DNA of 27,267 nt, taken from positions 1 through 27,267 of the forward strand of contig NZ_CP073099.1 of NCBI RefSeq assembly GCF_030503735.1. Direction: 5' to 3'. The notes under the pieces are model-generated. The model was not told the origin of the DNA. It saw nothing but the letters and a program-made list of their open reading frames with translations, and did no database searches. Source of the stretch: Corynebacterium tuberculostearicum. Its GTDB lineage: Bacteria; Actinomycetota; Actinomycetes; Mycobacteriales; Mycobacteriaceae. Made by a program: the position numbers and the translations under genes. Of the stretch, positions 20,712 to 27,267 are shown one piece after another (within the stretch, counting starts at the first letter, position 1; every line of letters starts with the position of its first letter).

Positions 20712-21425
20712 ATGGTTGCGCGCGTGTTTCCTGAAGCGGTCCCGGATATCTCGACAGTCGCGTCGGCTCTGGCTGACTCGTCGCGGGCGGCCATGTGTGC
20801 TGCGCTCATGGACGGGCGGGCCTGGACGGTTGGTGAACTGGGCAGGTACGCGGGCCTGGCCCGGTCGACGGCGAGCGAGCATGTTGACGTGCTCGTCACC
20901 CACGGTCTCGTCCACGACATTCGGCAGGGCCGGCACCGCTACATTCGCCTGGCCGGGGAAGACATCGCACGAGTGGTCGAGAGCCTTGGCGTGGTCGCCC
21001 GCTCGCCCCTGCCCACTCCTCACAGCCTCAGCGCGTCACGGGCGAATGCGAACCTACGTGAAGGCCGCACCTGTTATCAGCACCTCGCCGGTAAGCTCGG
21101 GGTGCGCCTGGCTGAACAACTGGAAGAGCACGAGTTCATCGACTCGCACTGTCAGGTCACTAATCAAGGTCATCGCTTGTTCATACAGTGGGGTGTGCCC
21201 CCGAAGATGCTCGACACGGGCAGGTCGTGCATGGACTCCACCGAACGCCGCTTCCACCTCGCCGGCCCTCTCGGCACGGGAATCTGCAAGACTCTGCTGG
21301 ATAAGGAATGGCTTTCCCGCAGGGGTCGTACCCGGGCCGTGCGTCTCACTCCCGCCGGGCGGGCAGCGCTCAACGACGCGGGGATCTCCCTCAATGGGCC
21401 CGAACCCCGGAAAGTGGAGACGTGA
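20712..21425 (+). CDS. ArsR-type winged-helix transcription regulator
   Basis: This encodes 237 residues from the ATG at 20712; a GTG at 20724 is a possible alternative because GGAGG lies only one base before the ATG. The winged helix is VASALADSSRAAMCAALMDG, then WTVGELGRYAGLARSTASEHVDVLVTHGLV, then the wing RQGRHRYIRL. The C-terminal part contains RTCYQHLAGKLGVRLAEQL and CMDSTERRFHLAGPLGTGICKTLL, as in the long ArsR subgroup often found next to transporter genes. It is divergent from the cargo operon and probably represses it through the palindrome at 20670-20689. The last residues and the stop codon lie in a sequence resembling an IS3 end, so the native C-terminus may have been altered. 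Confidence 0.8.
   Translation: MVARVFPEAVPDISTVASALADSSRAAMCAALMDGRAWTVGELGRYAGLARSTASEHVDVLVTHGLVHDIRQGRHRYIRLAGEDIARVVESLGVVARSPLPTPHSLSASRANANLREGRTCYQHLAGKLGVRLAEQLEEHEFIDSHCQVTNQGHRLFIQWGVPPKMLDTGRSCMDSTERRFHLAGPLGTGICKTLLDKEWLSRRGRTRAVRLTPAGRAALNDAGISLNGPEPRKVET
21405..21423. repeat. Relic of an IS3-type end at the cargo boundary
   Basis: CCCCGGAAAGTGGAGACGT differs at one base from the inner end of IS3-A (near 2972-2990). It marks the right edge of the high-G+C block and overlaps the 3' end of the regulator gene. Confidence 0.55.
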
Positions 21426-21507
21426 CCTCTTGGGCCTCTAGGCGCTCTAGAATGTCTTCGAGGTCGCGTCTAAAGCGTGGGTCGTCGATGTAGCGTCCCT
21501 GGGGCAC
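21424..21507 (-). pseudogene. Truncated gene start at the cargo boundary
   Basis: From a GTG at 21507, seven bases after AAAAAGG, the frame reads MPQGRYIDDPRFRRDLEDIL, then ERLEAQE, and then runs into the IS-like relic and the regulator gene. The beginning looks like genuine coding sequence of the plasmid backbone cut off when the cargo arrived. Family unknown. Confidence 0.4.
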
Positions 21508-21619
21508 TTAGTTACCTTTTTCTGATTCTTTGCCGCTCTTTTTCTTTGTCCTAAGATTCTAGAAGATAAAACGGCCACGTGGAGGGCAATAAGGTGTGTG
21601 GTTGTTGTGGGGTGTTTTG

Positions 21620-21802
21620 GTGGCAACCAAATCTATTGATTTGGGCGGCAGCCCAACGAGCCGTAAGGCGAGGCGGGAGCCTAAACCGTAACCCGTAGTG
21701 AACGGTTTTGTTGGTTGATCGCCCTTGGTATAGAGATACAGGGATATAGTTATAAGCGACCTGGGAAAATAGGTTTAATTGCAGGTGAACCCCTGTGGAT
21801 AA
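21620..21802. repeat. Origin-region direct repeat, copy 2 (intact oriV, with DnaA box)
   Basis: This 183-bp segment is about 95% identical to 15086-15269 and ends in the perfect DnaA box TGTGGATAA (21794-21802), immediately before the iterons. Its conserved dyads and A+T-rich stretch (ATAGAGATACAGGGATATAG) fit an unwinding or priming region. Confidence 0.85.
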
Positions 21803-21809
21803 CTGCCTC

Positions 21810-21990
21810 CGTATCGGTAAATCTGCGCACTCGTATCGGTAAATCTGCGCACTCGTATCGGTAAATCTGCGCACTCGTATCGGTAAATCTGCGCACGCTT
21901 TTTCCGCGTATCGGTAAATCTGCGCACGCCGAACTGGGAAAATGCGCCGTATCGGTAAATCTGCGCACTCGTATCGGTAAATCTGCGCAG
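21810..21990. other. oriV iterons (seven RepA-binding repeats)
   Basis: Seven copies of CGTATCGGTAAATCTGCGCA start at 21810, 21832, 21854, 21876, 21907, 21948 and 21970. The first four and the last two have a strict 22-bp period; longer spacers separate copies 4/5 and 5/6. They lie between the DnaA box and the repA terminator. An iteron-regulated theta origin is the natural reading. Confidence 0.92.
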
Positions 21991-22001
21991 TCTGATTTGG
22001 G

Positions 22002-22029
22002 CAAAAAGAAAGCGCCCGCGTGGGGCGCT
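22002..22029 (-). terminator. repA terminator
   Basis: AGCGCCC...GGGCGCT (22011-22029) is followed on the minus strand by TTCTTTTTG, 16 bases beyond the repA stop. It separates repA transcription from the iterons. Confidence 0.8.
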
Positions 22030-22044
22030 TGTCGTTTGGTGTGG

Positions 22045-23004
22045 TTAGTCGAGTTGGGGCTTTGGTGGGCGCTGCCGGATGGAGGTGGCGGTCTTGGTGA
22101 CGGTTACTCCGTCCGTGTTGGCTTCGATGCCGGCGTTCGGCCAAACAGTCAGAATGTCGTGAATGGACTTCTTTATTTCTGCGCGGAAGTGTGCGACTTC
22201 TTGTGCGGTTTTGAGTTCTTTGGTGGCGAAGTTTGAGGCCATCATCTCCCAGGTGAAGGTGTAAACCTCTCGGTTGTTCTTGGCCAGCCAGTACTGCTTG
22301 AGGGTAAGCCAGATGTAGATGTCCATTGAGCGCGGCTTGGTCAGCTGGCGCAGAACGTTGAGGTCGATGGGGATGGGGGATTCTGCAATGTGCTGGAAGA
22401 ACTGGGGTGTGAGTTTGAGGTAAGACTCAATGAAGCTGCCCTGGTTAGGGTCGCGCGTATCGAACCACAAGTCCCATTCGTCCAGGATTTGTGTGTGCTT
22501 TCCTCGTGCTCTGACTCCATCATCGGACTTAACAGTAATGCGAGAGTCGGACAGGCGGATCAATTGTTCTCGGACGATGGTGATTGTCCCCTTGGCTCCG
22601 CCAGTTCCGCGCTTGCCGATACCAATGGAGCTAAGGAATTGGTTCATGGAATGCCCCAGTGGAATACGCAACGCTTCTTCCTGGCTGATTTTCCCCTCTT
22701 TGAGTCGCCCGGCGTTTTCAACTGCGCGGGTAATCAAGTACGCCATGATGAGTCTGGGGTATTTGCCGTAGGGAAGTCCCTCGCCCGAATACACCACGAT
22801 TTTCCCCGACGGGGTGATGATGACGCGTTCCTTCTCCTCGGTTTTGCGATAAGGAAAAAGTGCTTGGACAAAAAGCTTGGAGGTGTAGCCGACGTCTTGG
22901 GCTTGCAGGAGTTCTTGTGCGGCGTCGTGTTCTTGCCTGCGAGCTAGTTCTTTGGCTGCTTCGAGTTTGGCGCGCCACTCGTCTGGGTTGTGTGGGGGCT
23001 GCAT
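22045..23004 (-). CDS. repA: Plasmid replication initiator RepA
   Basis: This encodes 319 residues. The C-terminal two-thirds match the plasmid RepA_C-type initiator family of Corynebacterium and other actinobacteria: LFVQALFPYRKTEEKERVII, PYGKYPRLIMAYLITRAV, LGHSMNQFLSSIG, and the winged-helix-like RQLTKPRSMDIYIWLTLKQYWL. The ATG follows AAAGGAG at a nine-base spacing. The protein should bind the seven iterons located just downstream of its own gene and recruit DnaA and the helicase. The mRNA leader (23005-23160) contains several mutually exclusive hairpins, suggesting post-transcriptional control of copy number. It is the only recognisable replication initiator gene in the window. Confidence 0.88.
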   Translation of the reverse strand: MQPPHNPDEWRAKLEAAKELARRQEHDAAQELLQAQDVGYTSKLFVQALFPYRKTEEKERVIITPSGKIVVYSGEGLPYGKYPRLIMAYLITRAVENAGRLKEGKISQEEALRIPLGHSMNQFLSSIGIGKRGTGGAKGTITIVREQLIRLSDSRITVKSDDGVRARGKHTQILDEWDLWFDTRDPNQGSFIESYLKLTPQFFQHIAESPIPIDLNVLRQLTKPRSMDIYIWLTLKQYWLAKNNREVYTFTWEMMASNFATKELKTAQEVAHFRAEIKKSIHDILTVWPNAGIEANTDGVTVTKTATSIRQRPPKPQLD

Positions 23005-23030
23005 GGTGCCGTGGTCTCCTTTCGGATTAT

Positions 23031-23154
23031 CGACACCGCCCGTGTTGTGCTTTGCTCACTGTCCGTGTGGAAGTGGTAAAGTCTTAACCGACACGGACGG
23101 TGTCGTTTTTTGAATTGGACCCCCGCTAGAGCGCCAACTCTATGATGCGGGGGT
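23031..23154 (-). promoter_or_regulatory. Structured repA leader with alternative pairings
   Basis: Reading the minus strand there is a long hairpin (23119-23154, ACCCCCGC/GCGGGGGT with an inner TAGAG/CTCTA), then CGACAC...GTGTCG (23089-23105). The latter's GTCCGTGT can instead pair with ACACGGAC (23061-23068), and its CGACACCGTCCGTG with CACGGGCGGTGTCG (23031-23044) just before the ribosome site. These exclude one another, as in attenuators. On the plus strand the 23089-23105 hairpin is followed by TTTTTT and could be a terminator. Confidence 0.5.
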
Positions 23155-23363
23155 TTCCTCATTTTTGAGGAATGTGCGCGCCCTGGACTTGAACCGAGGG
23201 TGTGTGCCGCTCGCGCTGCGCGCCCCACGAGTGTGAGGCGCGGCTTTTTATTTTCTCCGCCTATTAAATCACACCGGTGTGATTAATGGCTGGAACTTTC
23301 TCCGGAGAGTCTGCGCGTGGTGCGCGTTCTGCACTTATTGTACATGCTGCGCTGTGGAGTGTA
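23155..23363. other. Gap between repA leader and relaxase 3' end
   Basis: No gene is seen. It holds TTCCTCA-AAAA-TGAGGAA near 23153-23172, a GCGCC...GGCGC hairpin followed by a T-rich tract (23220-23252), and the perfect palindrome AATCACACCGGTGTGATT (23267-23284), a possible operator or terminator for the relaxase transcript. Confidence 0.45.
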
Positions 23364-26300
23364 CTACAGCTCATATCCGTTATCGTCCTCTTGTTCTTCG
23401 TCTAGGGGCTGGGACGGGTCTTCTTCTTGGTCGTCTTCTTCGTCGTCACTGTGGGAAATATTGCTTGTTCCCTCTCCAAGGCCGAGTCCGTTGAGGAAGT
23501 CCATGCTTGCCTGGGCTTCGGGGTGGAGTTCATAGTCGTCGTCCTCGTAGCTATCGTCGGGTTCGCCGCGTTCGAGTCCTGCCAAGAAGTCCATGCTTGC
23601 CTGTGCTCCGGGGTGGAGTTCATAGTCGTCGTCCTCGTAGCTATCGTCGGGTTCGCCGCGTTCGAGTCCTGCCAAGAAGTCCATGCTTGCCTGGGCTCCG
23701 GGGTGGAGTTCATAGTCGTCGTCCTCGACATCATCGAGGGCAGTAGACGCGTCTGCTGCATCGTGCTGTTTTTCGTCATGCCGCTGCTGAGACTTATCGG
23801 CAAGGGCAAGATACTGCTGTTCTTGCTCGCGGTAGACCTCTGGGTCATCGAACTCGGCCTGCTCCTGGTTTTCCGTCGCGTTGGTATCAACCGTGTCTGC
23901 CGCATCCTCATAGGTGTCAAGGTCAGCGTTATCGTTGTGTTCTGGCTGGGTAAACGCCATGGTGGAAAGTTGCGCGTGCTGGACTGCGTGCGGGTTATTC
24001 CGGCGCAGCCACTCGTCAAGTTCCATGTCGGTGCGTGAGGTAATAGGCGGGAGCTGATTACGCTGCCCGGTATCCAGCCGGTCAAACTCTAGGTCGAGTC
24101 GGTAGCGGATTAGCCGGGCAATGTCTTCGGCGTTGTCAGTATCAACCGTGGCGTGTTGCATGGCTGCTCGCGGGTCGATTCCGGCATCAATCATCTTCGT
24201 CCACGCATGGCGAATAGGTTTAGTGCCCTCGTCGGATTCTTCTAGCTGCTGTATCTGATGTGCTGGCAGGGTGTCGATCCAGTCGGGCAGGTAGGCATCA
24301 ATGAAGTCAGTAATGGCGTCATCGCGGCCAAGGTTCCACAGGCGGGTGATGCGCTCAGGGCTGGTTTGTTCGTCGATGACTTCGCGGACAATATCGTGGG
24401 CGGCGCGTGGGTTGGTGTCTTTGGATACGACGTAGTTAAAGACGTCGCGTGCTCCAGGCGCGTTTGCGTTGCCGATGTAGTGGTAGTGACCATCTTCAGC
24501 ATCTGGGTCAAGGATGTGCTCGGTGACGGCATAGACGTGGTTGGCAAGCTTGCCACGGGTCAGTGCCACGTACATGCCTGCTCGGTCAACGGACTGGTCG
24601 ATTACCGCGCGGGTGACATCCACGGTTGTGCCCTGAGCGCGATAGACGGTGGCCGCGTAACCGAGTTGAACGTTCTCGCGCACATAGTCTGCCGGGAGGT
24701 GTTTGATATGCCCTTTATCGTCGGTGGCGATAATGCTTCCATCGTCGCGAATATCAGCCAAAGTCAGCAGTTCACCGTTAGTCACCCGTGTGGTTGCCCC
24801 CGTGTTCTGGTCGCTGAAAACGCGGTTTTGGCGCGTGAGGATAGTATCTCCCAGACCAGCGCTCTCGCCGCGCGCGATAGTAATAGTCTCCTCATCGTTG
24901 ACCTCGCCGCAGGCAATACGGTGGGAGCGAATCATAGTGTTTAGTGCCACCACATCTTTGTTGGTGGCGGCAATAAGCAGGCTGTTATGGCCGTGCTCAA
25001 TATCAGAAAGGTAGTCGCTTACGGCACTTTCCAGCATGGCAGAGCGCCCACCGCCGTGAACCCAGCCGCGCTGATTGTAGAAGTCGAACGTGGAGGTATC
25101 ACCCTCGCGCAGGCGCAAGCTGGCGGCAGATTGCTCACTGTCACCGCCGAAGCGAATGACCTCGGAGAGCTGGTTATCGGCGCGCTCGTTTTCTTTGACC
25201 ATCGCACCAAAAAGCCCGCCGTTTTCGACTGCGCCGAGCTGTTTGTGGTCGCCGACAAAGCGCACCACTGCGCCAGCATCTTCGGCAATTTCAATCAGTG
25301 AGCCGATGTTGGGGGTCGAGACCATGCCGGCCTCGTCGACCAAAATCATGTCGCCGGGATTAATCTCAACCGGCAAATCTTTCACGCTATAACCATCCTT
25401 ATTGGGGTGGTTTCCGCGCCACGTAAAGGTCAGTTTATCGACGGTCAGTGCCTGAGTTCCGAGGTCTTGGGAGAGCACGTCAGCAGCTTGTGCCGAGGGT
25501 GCTAGGCCGATGACTTTGTTTCCTTTTTGTGCCCATACGTCAGCAACTAAGCGCAGCGATGCGGTCTTACCAGTACCGGCAGGGCCAACACCAGTAGCAG
25601 CGAGTGTGCCGCAGTTAAGCAGGTAGCGTGCCATTGCTTCCTGGCCGGAGTTGAGCCTAAAACCGGCCTGCTTTTCGTGAGCATCAACAGCTGAATCAAT
25701 AGCCGCTGAGTCGGCAAATTCGGCCACAGGTTCATCCAGTGCGGCGAGTGCTTTAGCTTCGGTATCCAGGATTTCCTGGGTGGTAAAAATCTGCGAATCG
25801 GCGAAATTATCGCGCGAGAATCCACGCTGGGTTTTAAGCCGTTCGGGCAAGTCCAGCATTTCAAAATCGTTAAGCGCAATGGCTTGTTCCTCCACGATTA
25901 GCTCGGTCATGGAGTCGTGGATGATGTTGCGTTCAGTCACCGACTCGAAGCGATAGGCCTGAAGTTTTTGCGCCACAGCCGTTGAAATATGGGACTTGCG
26001 GAAGTAGGAGCGACGCCGCTGCAAGGCCTCTAGCGCGTCGCGCATAACGGCATCAGAATGGGCGTCTACGTCGAACAGTGGGCGGGTGTTTTCGGTGTTT
26101 TCGCCGTGGGCATCGGCTATTGCGGCAAGGTGATTCGCACCGTCAGAAAGTGCTAAAACTTCCTTGCGCCATGCCTCGCGCAGCTCGTAGAGGGACTCTG
26201 GTTCGCGCTTGGCATCGCGGGTTTCCAGGATGGCTTTTTGCCACAACTGGTTCATTTCCTGCACGCTCGGGCTGGCCTGACGCTGGGCAATATGCTCTTC

Positions 26301-27267
26301 GACTAGGCGCTCATAGACGGGCAAAGCGTGAGCCCGACGCTTGGAAAAAGTGTCCAAAAGTTCCTCGGAAATACCGTCAATTTCCCACGTCGGTTCCTTA
26401 CCAGAATCGCGCTGACGCGGGCTAAATTCCACGTCAAGATCGTTAGTAAGCAACGTCGTAAGGATGGAGTTATAGCGGTGGGAAATCGTCTGATTGAACT
26501 TCATCAACGTGTAACCATCAATCGACAACCAGCGCCCATCTTCGGCCTGAACTTTGTTGGACACAAGCACGTGTGAGTGCAAATCTGGGTCACCAGCACG
26601 GGTGTCATAGTGCTTAAATTCGGACGCAATAAGCCCTTTGGTTTTGACTTGTTCTGCGCCTGCTTTGCCCGAGCGAGTAAACAAAGCGTTGTCTTCCGTC
26701 CACTCTAAAGCTTCGGCAACAGCGCGGTGATGAAGCTCCTCAATGCGACGGGAAGTGTCTTCATCGGCGAGTGCCCAGAGCACAGAAATCGACTTCGCAG
26801 GCGAGAACGTCAGGTCAAAACCAGCCACAGATTGACGCACTTCGTCTTTCAAACCGTTGACCCAATTAACGACCTCACGGCCTGATTCTGGCTCGCGTCC
26901 GAACTCCTCAATGAAGAATTCAGTGCCGATTTCTTGAGCCATGTCAGAGCGCTGCTCACGGGTTAAAAGCGTCTTTTCACGCTGGCGATACTTACGTTCT
27001 GCGTCACGAAGAGCCACCAAAACCGGAATGTCATTGGTGTAATTGGCAAACGGCCTACCCAACTGAATGTCTTTGACTTTCGCCCCGTCACGCATGAGAT
27101 TATCCGCGTCTGGATGCAAGCCTTCGCCGTAGAGTGCGGCCATGTTTTCTTCCGAAATTTCCGCGCCAACGTGAATATTTGCGTCGTTAAAACCGGATAG
27201 TCCGCGTCCAATCCAGCGCCCTGGCGGGGTGCCTTTGGCCGCGTAATACTTCGACAAACTTGGCTCA
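23364..27267 (-). CDS. traA: MobF relaxase-helicase TraA/TrwC-like, main part
   Basis: This is the conjugative relaxase, which nicks oriT and then unwinds DNA in the 5'-3' direction. In full-length numbering, YY at about 35-36 with the PPGRW segment belongs to the relaxase domain. The metal-binding triad HYDTRAGDPDLHSH lies near 247-260. A RecD-like helicase follows, with Walker A GPAGTGKT near 590, Walker B ILVDEAGM and a late motif VYRAQGTTVD. The tail is very acidic and contains three near-identical 30-residue units (DDYELHPGAQASMDFL...), encoded by 90-bp tandem repeats around 23500-23740. The length of about 1328 residues is normal for actinobacterial TraA. The gene is divergent from the accessory gene at 307, with the oriT candidate between them. 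No type IV secretion genes are visible, so the plasmid is probably mobilisable, or uses DNA-translocase genes supplied elsewhere. Confidence 0.93.
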   Translation of the reverse strand, partial: EPSLSKYYAAKGTPPGRWIGRGLSGFNDANIHVGAEISEENMAALYGEGLHPDADNLMRDGAKVKDIQLGRPFANYTNDIPVLVALRDAERKYRQREKTLLTREQRSDMAQEIGTEFFIEEFGREPESGREVVNWVNGLKDEVRQSVAGFDLTFSPAKSISVLWALADEDTSRRIEELHHRAVAEALEWTEDNALFTRSGKAGAEQVKTKGLIASEFKHYDTRAGDPDLHSHVLVSNKVQAEDGRWLSIDGYTLMKFNQTISHRYNSILTTLLTNDLDVEFSPRQRDSGKEPTWEIDGISEELLDTFSKRRAHALPVYERLVEEHIAQRQASPSVQEMNQLWQKAILETRDAKREPESLYELREAWRKEVLALSDGANHLAAIADAHGENTENTRPLFDVDAHSDAVMRDALEALQRRRSYFRKSHISTAVAQKLQAYRFESVTERNIIHDSMTELIVEEQAIALNDFEMLDLPERLKTQRGFSRDNFADSQIFTTQEILDTEAKALAALDEPVAEFADSAAIDSAVDAHEKQAGFRLNSGQEAMARYLLNCGTLAATGVGPAGTGKTASLRLVADVWAQKGNKVIGLAPSAQAADVLSQDLGTQALTVDKLTFTWRGNHPNKDGYSVKDLPVEINPGDMILVDEAGMVSTPNIGSLIEIAEDAGAVVRFVGDHKQLGAVENGGLFGAMVKENERADNQLSEVIRFGGDSEQSAASLRLREGDTSTFDFYNQRGWVHGGGRSAMLESAVSDYLSDIEHGHNSLLIAATNKDVVALNTMIRSHRIACGEVNDEETITIARGESAGLGDTILTRQNRVFSDQNTGATTRVTNGELLTLADIRDDGSIIATDDKGHIKHLPADYVRENVQLGYAATVYRAQGTTVDVTRAVIDQSVDRAGMYVALTRGKLANHVYAVTEHILDPDAEDGHYHYIGNANAPGARDVFNYVVSKDTNPRAAHDIVREVIDEQTSPERITRLWNLGRDDAITDFIDAYLPDWIDTLPAHQIQQLEESDEGTKPIRHAWTKMIDAGIDPRAAMQHATVDTDNAEDIARLIRYRLDLEFDRLDTGQRNQLPPITSRTDMELDEWLRRNNPHAVQHAQLSTMAFTQPEHNDNADLDTYEDAADTVDTNATENQEQAEFDDPEVYREQEQQYLALADKSQQRHDEKQHDAADASTALDDVEDDDYELHPGAQASMDFLAGLERGEPDDSYEDDDYELHPGAQASMDFLAGLERGEPDDSYEDDDYELHPEAQASMDFLNGLGLGEGTSNISHSDDEEDDQEEDPSQPLDEEQEDDNGYEL
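23500..23745 (-). repeat. 90-bp tandem repeats in the relaxase 3' end
   Basis: Units begin at 23521, 23611 and 23701 with an exact 90-bp period and very few differences. They encode 30-residue units DDYELHPGAQASMDFL... rich in Asp and Glu. The near-identity at DNA level suggests recent expansion or gene conversion. Confidence 0.9.

Noticed and set aside
21810..21990. Iteron array considered as a CRISPR array.
   Set aside because: Most units abut with a 22-bp period and no unique spacers, and they lie beside a DnaA box and repA; they are origin iterons.
21551..22144. Minus-strand open frame of 197 residues across the iterons.
   Set aside because: Its repeats (ADLPIR, YRYE) only reflect the iteron sequence read as codons.
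23171..23206. A tRNA 3'-end-like string (on the minus strand GGTTCAAGTCC followed by GC-rich sequence).
   Set aside because: The T-stem does not pair properly and no anticodon or D arm is present. At most it is an att-site-like relic; not annotated as tRNA.
23507..23746. Open plus-strand frames across the relaxase 90-bp repeats.
   Set aside because: They are arginine-rich shadows of the repetitive antisense coding sequence; they have no independent start signal.

Overview
The window appears to be a complete circular plasmid of about 27.3 kb from a Corynebacterium or close actinobacterial relative. The reading frame of the large MobF-type relaxase runs off the right end and continues in frame from base 1, so the ends are an arbitrary cut inside one gene. 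The host assignment rests on the recalled style of the relaxase, RepA, HicAB and insertion-sequence (IS) proteins and on moderate-to-high G+C; it is inference.

Layout. Bases 1-83 plus 23364-27267 (minus) encode the TraA/TrwC-like relaxase-helicase. It is flanked by a hairpin-rich oriT candidate (146-270) and a divergent coiled-coil accessory gene. Bases 700-2553 hold a small membrane protein, an HNH-type protein and two small unknown genes. Bases 2554-8343 are the regulatory heart: a parA / tandem ribbon-helix-helix / DnaB-N-like operon, several small minus-strand genes, and one DnaB-N-like paralogue split by an IS3-family element. Six control regions here share one architecture: two 14-bp operators (GCWAT-N4-ATWGC) exactly 24 bp apart. 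Next to the parA operator lies an apparent short plus-strand RNA gene. It can pair with the ribosome-binding leader of parA and with the repeated leader of three other transcription units.

Bases 8344-10039 are an IS30-family element. Bases 10041-13570 hold a helix-turn-helix remnant, two small unknowns, a serine resolvase, a membrane protein, a HicAB toxin-antitoxin pair and a DEDDh exonuclease. The exonuclease gene is separated from its original 5' end by a second IS3-family element (13548-14864). Bases 15086-16760 are a second, damaged copy of the replication origin, interrupted exactly behind its DnaA box by a third IS3-family element (15270-16706). Bases 17480-21425 are a visibly higher-G+C cargo block: a ThiF/E1-like adenylyltransferase, a formyltransferase and a 14-TM DHA2 exporter, translationally coupled by ATGA overlaps, plus a small zinc-ribbon protein and a divergent ArsR-type regulator. 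This looks like a small biosynthesis/modification-and-export unit whose product I cannot name. Bases 21620-23300 are the intact oriV (DnaA box, seven iterons) and repA with a strongly structured leader.

Taken together, the plasmid has replication (repA/oriV), partition and global regulation (parA, RHH protein, operators, sRNA), conjugation/mobilisation (relaxase, oriT), stability (resolvase, hicAB) and one cargo operon. Duplicated origin segments, duplicated exonuclease 3' ends, a split exonuclease and an IS-end relic beside the cargo indicate that it was assembled by fusion of related plasmids and IS-driven rearrangement.
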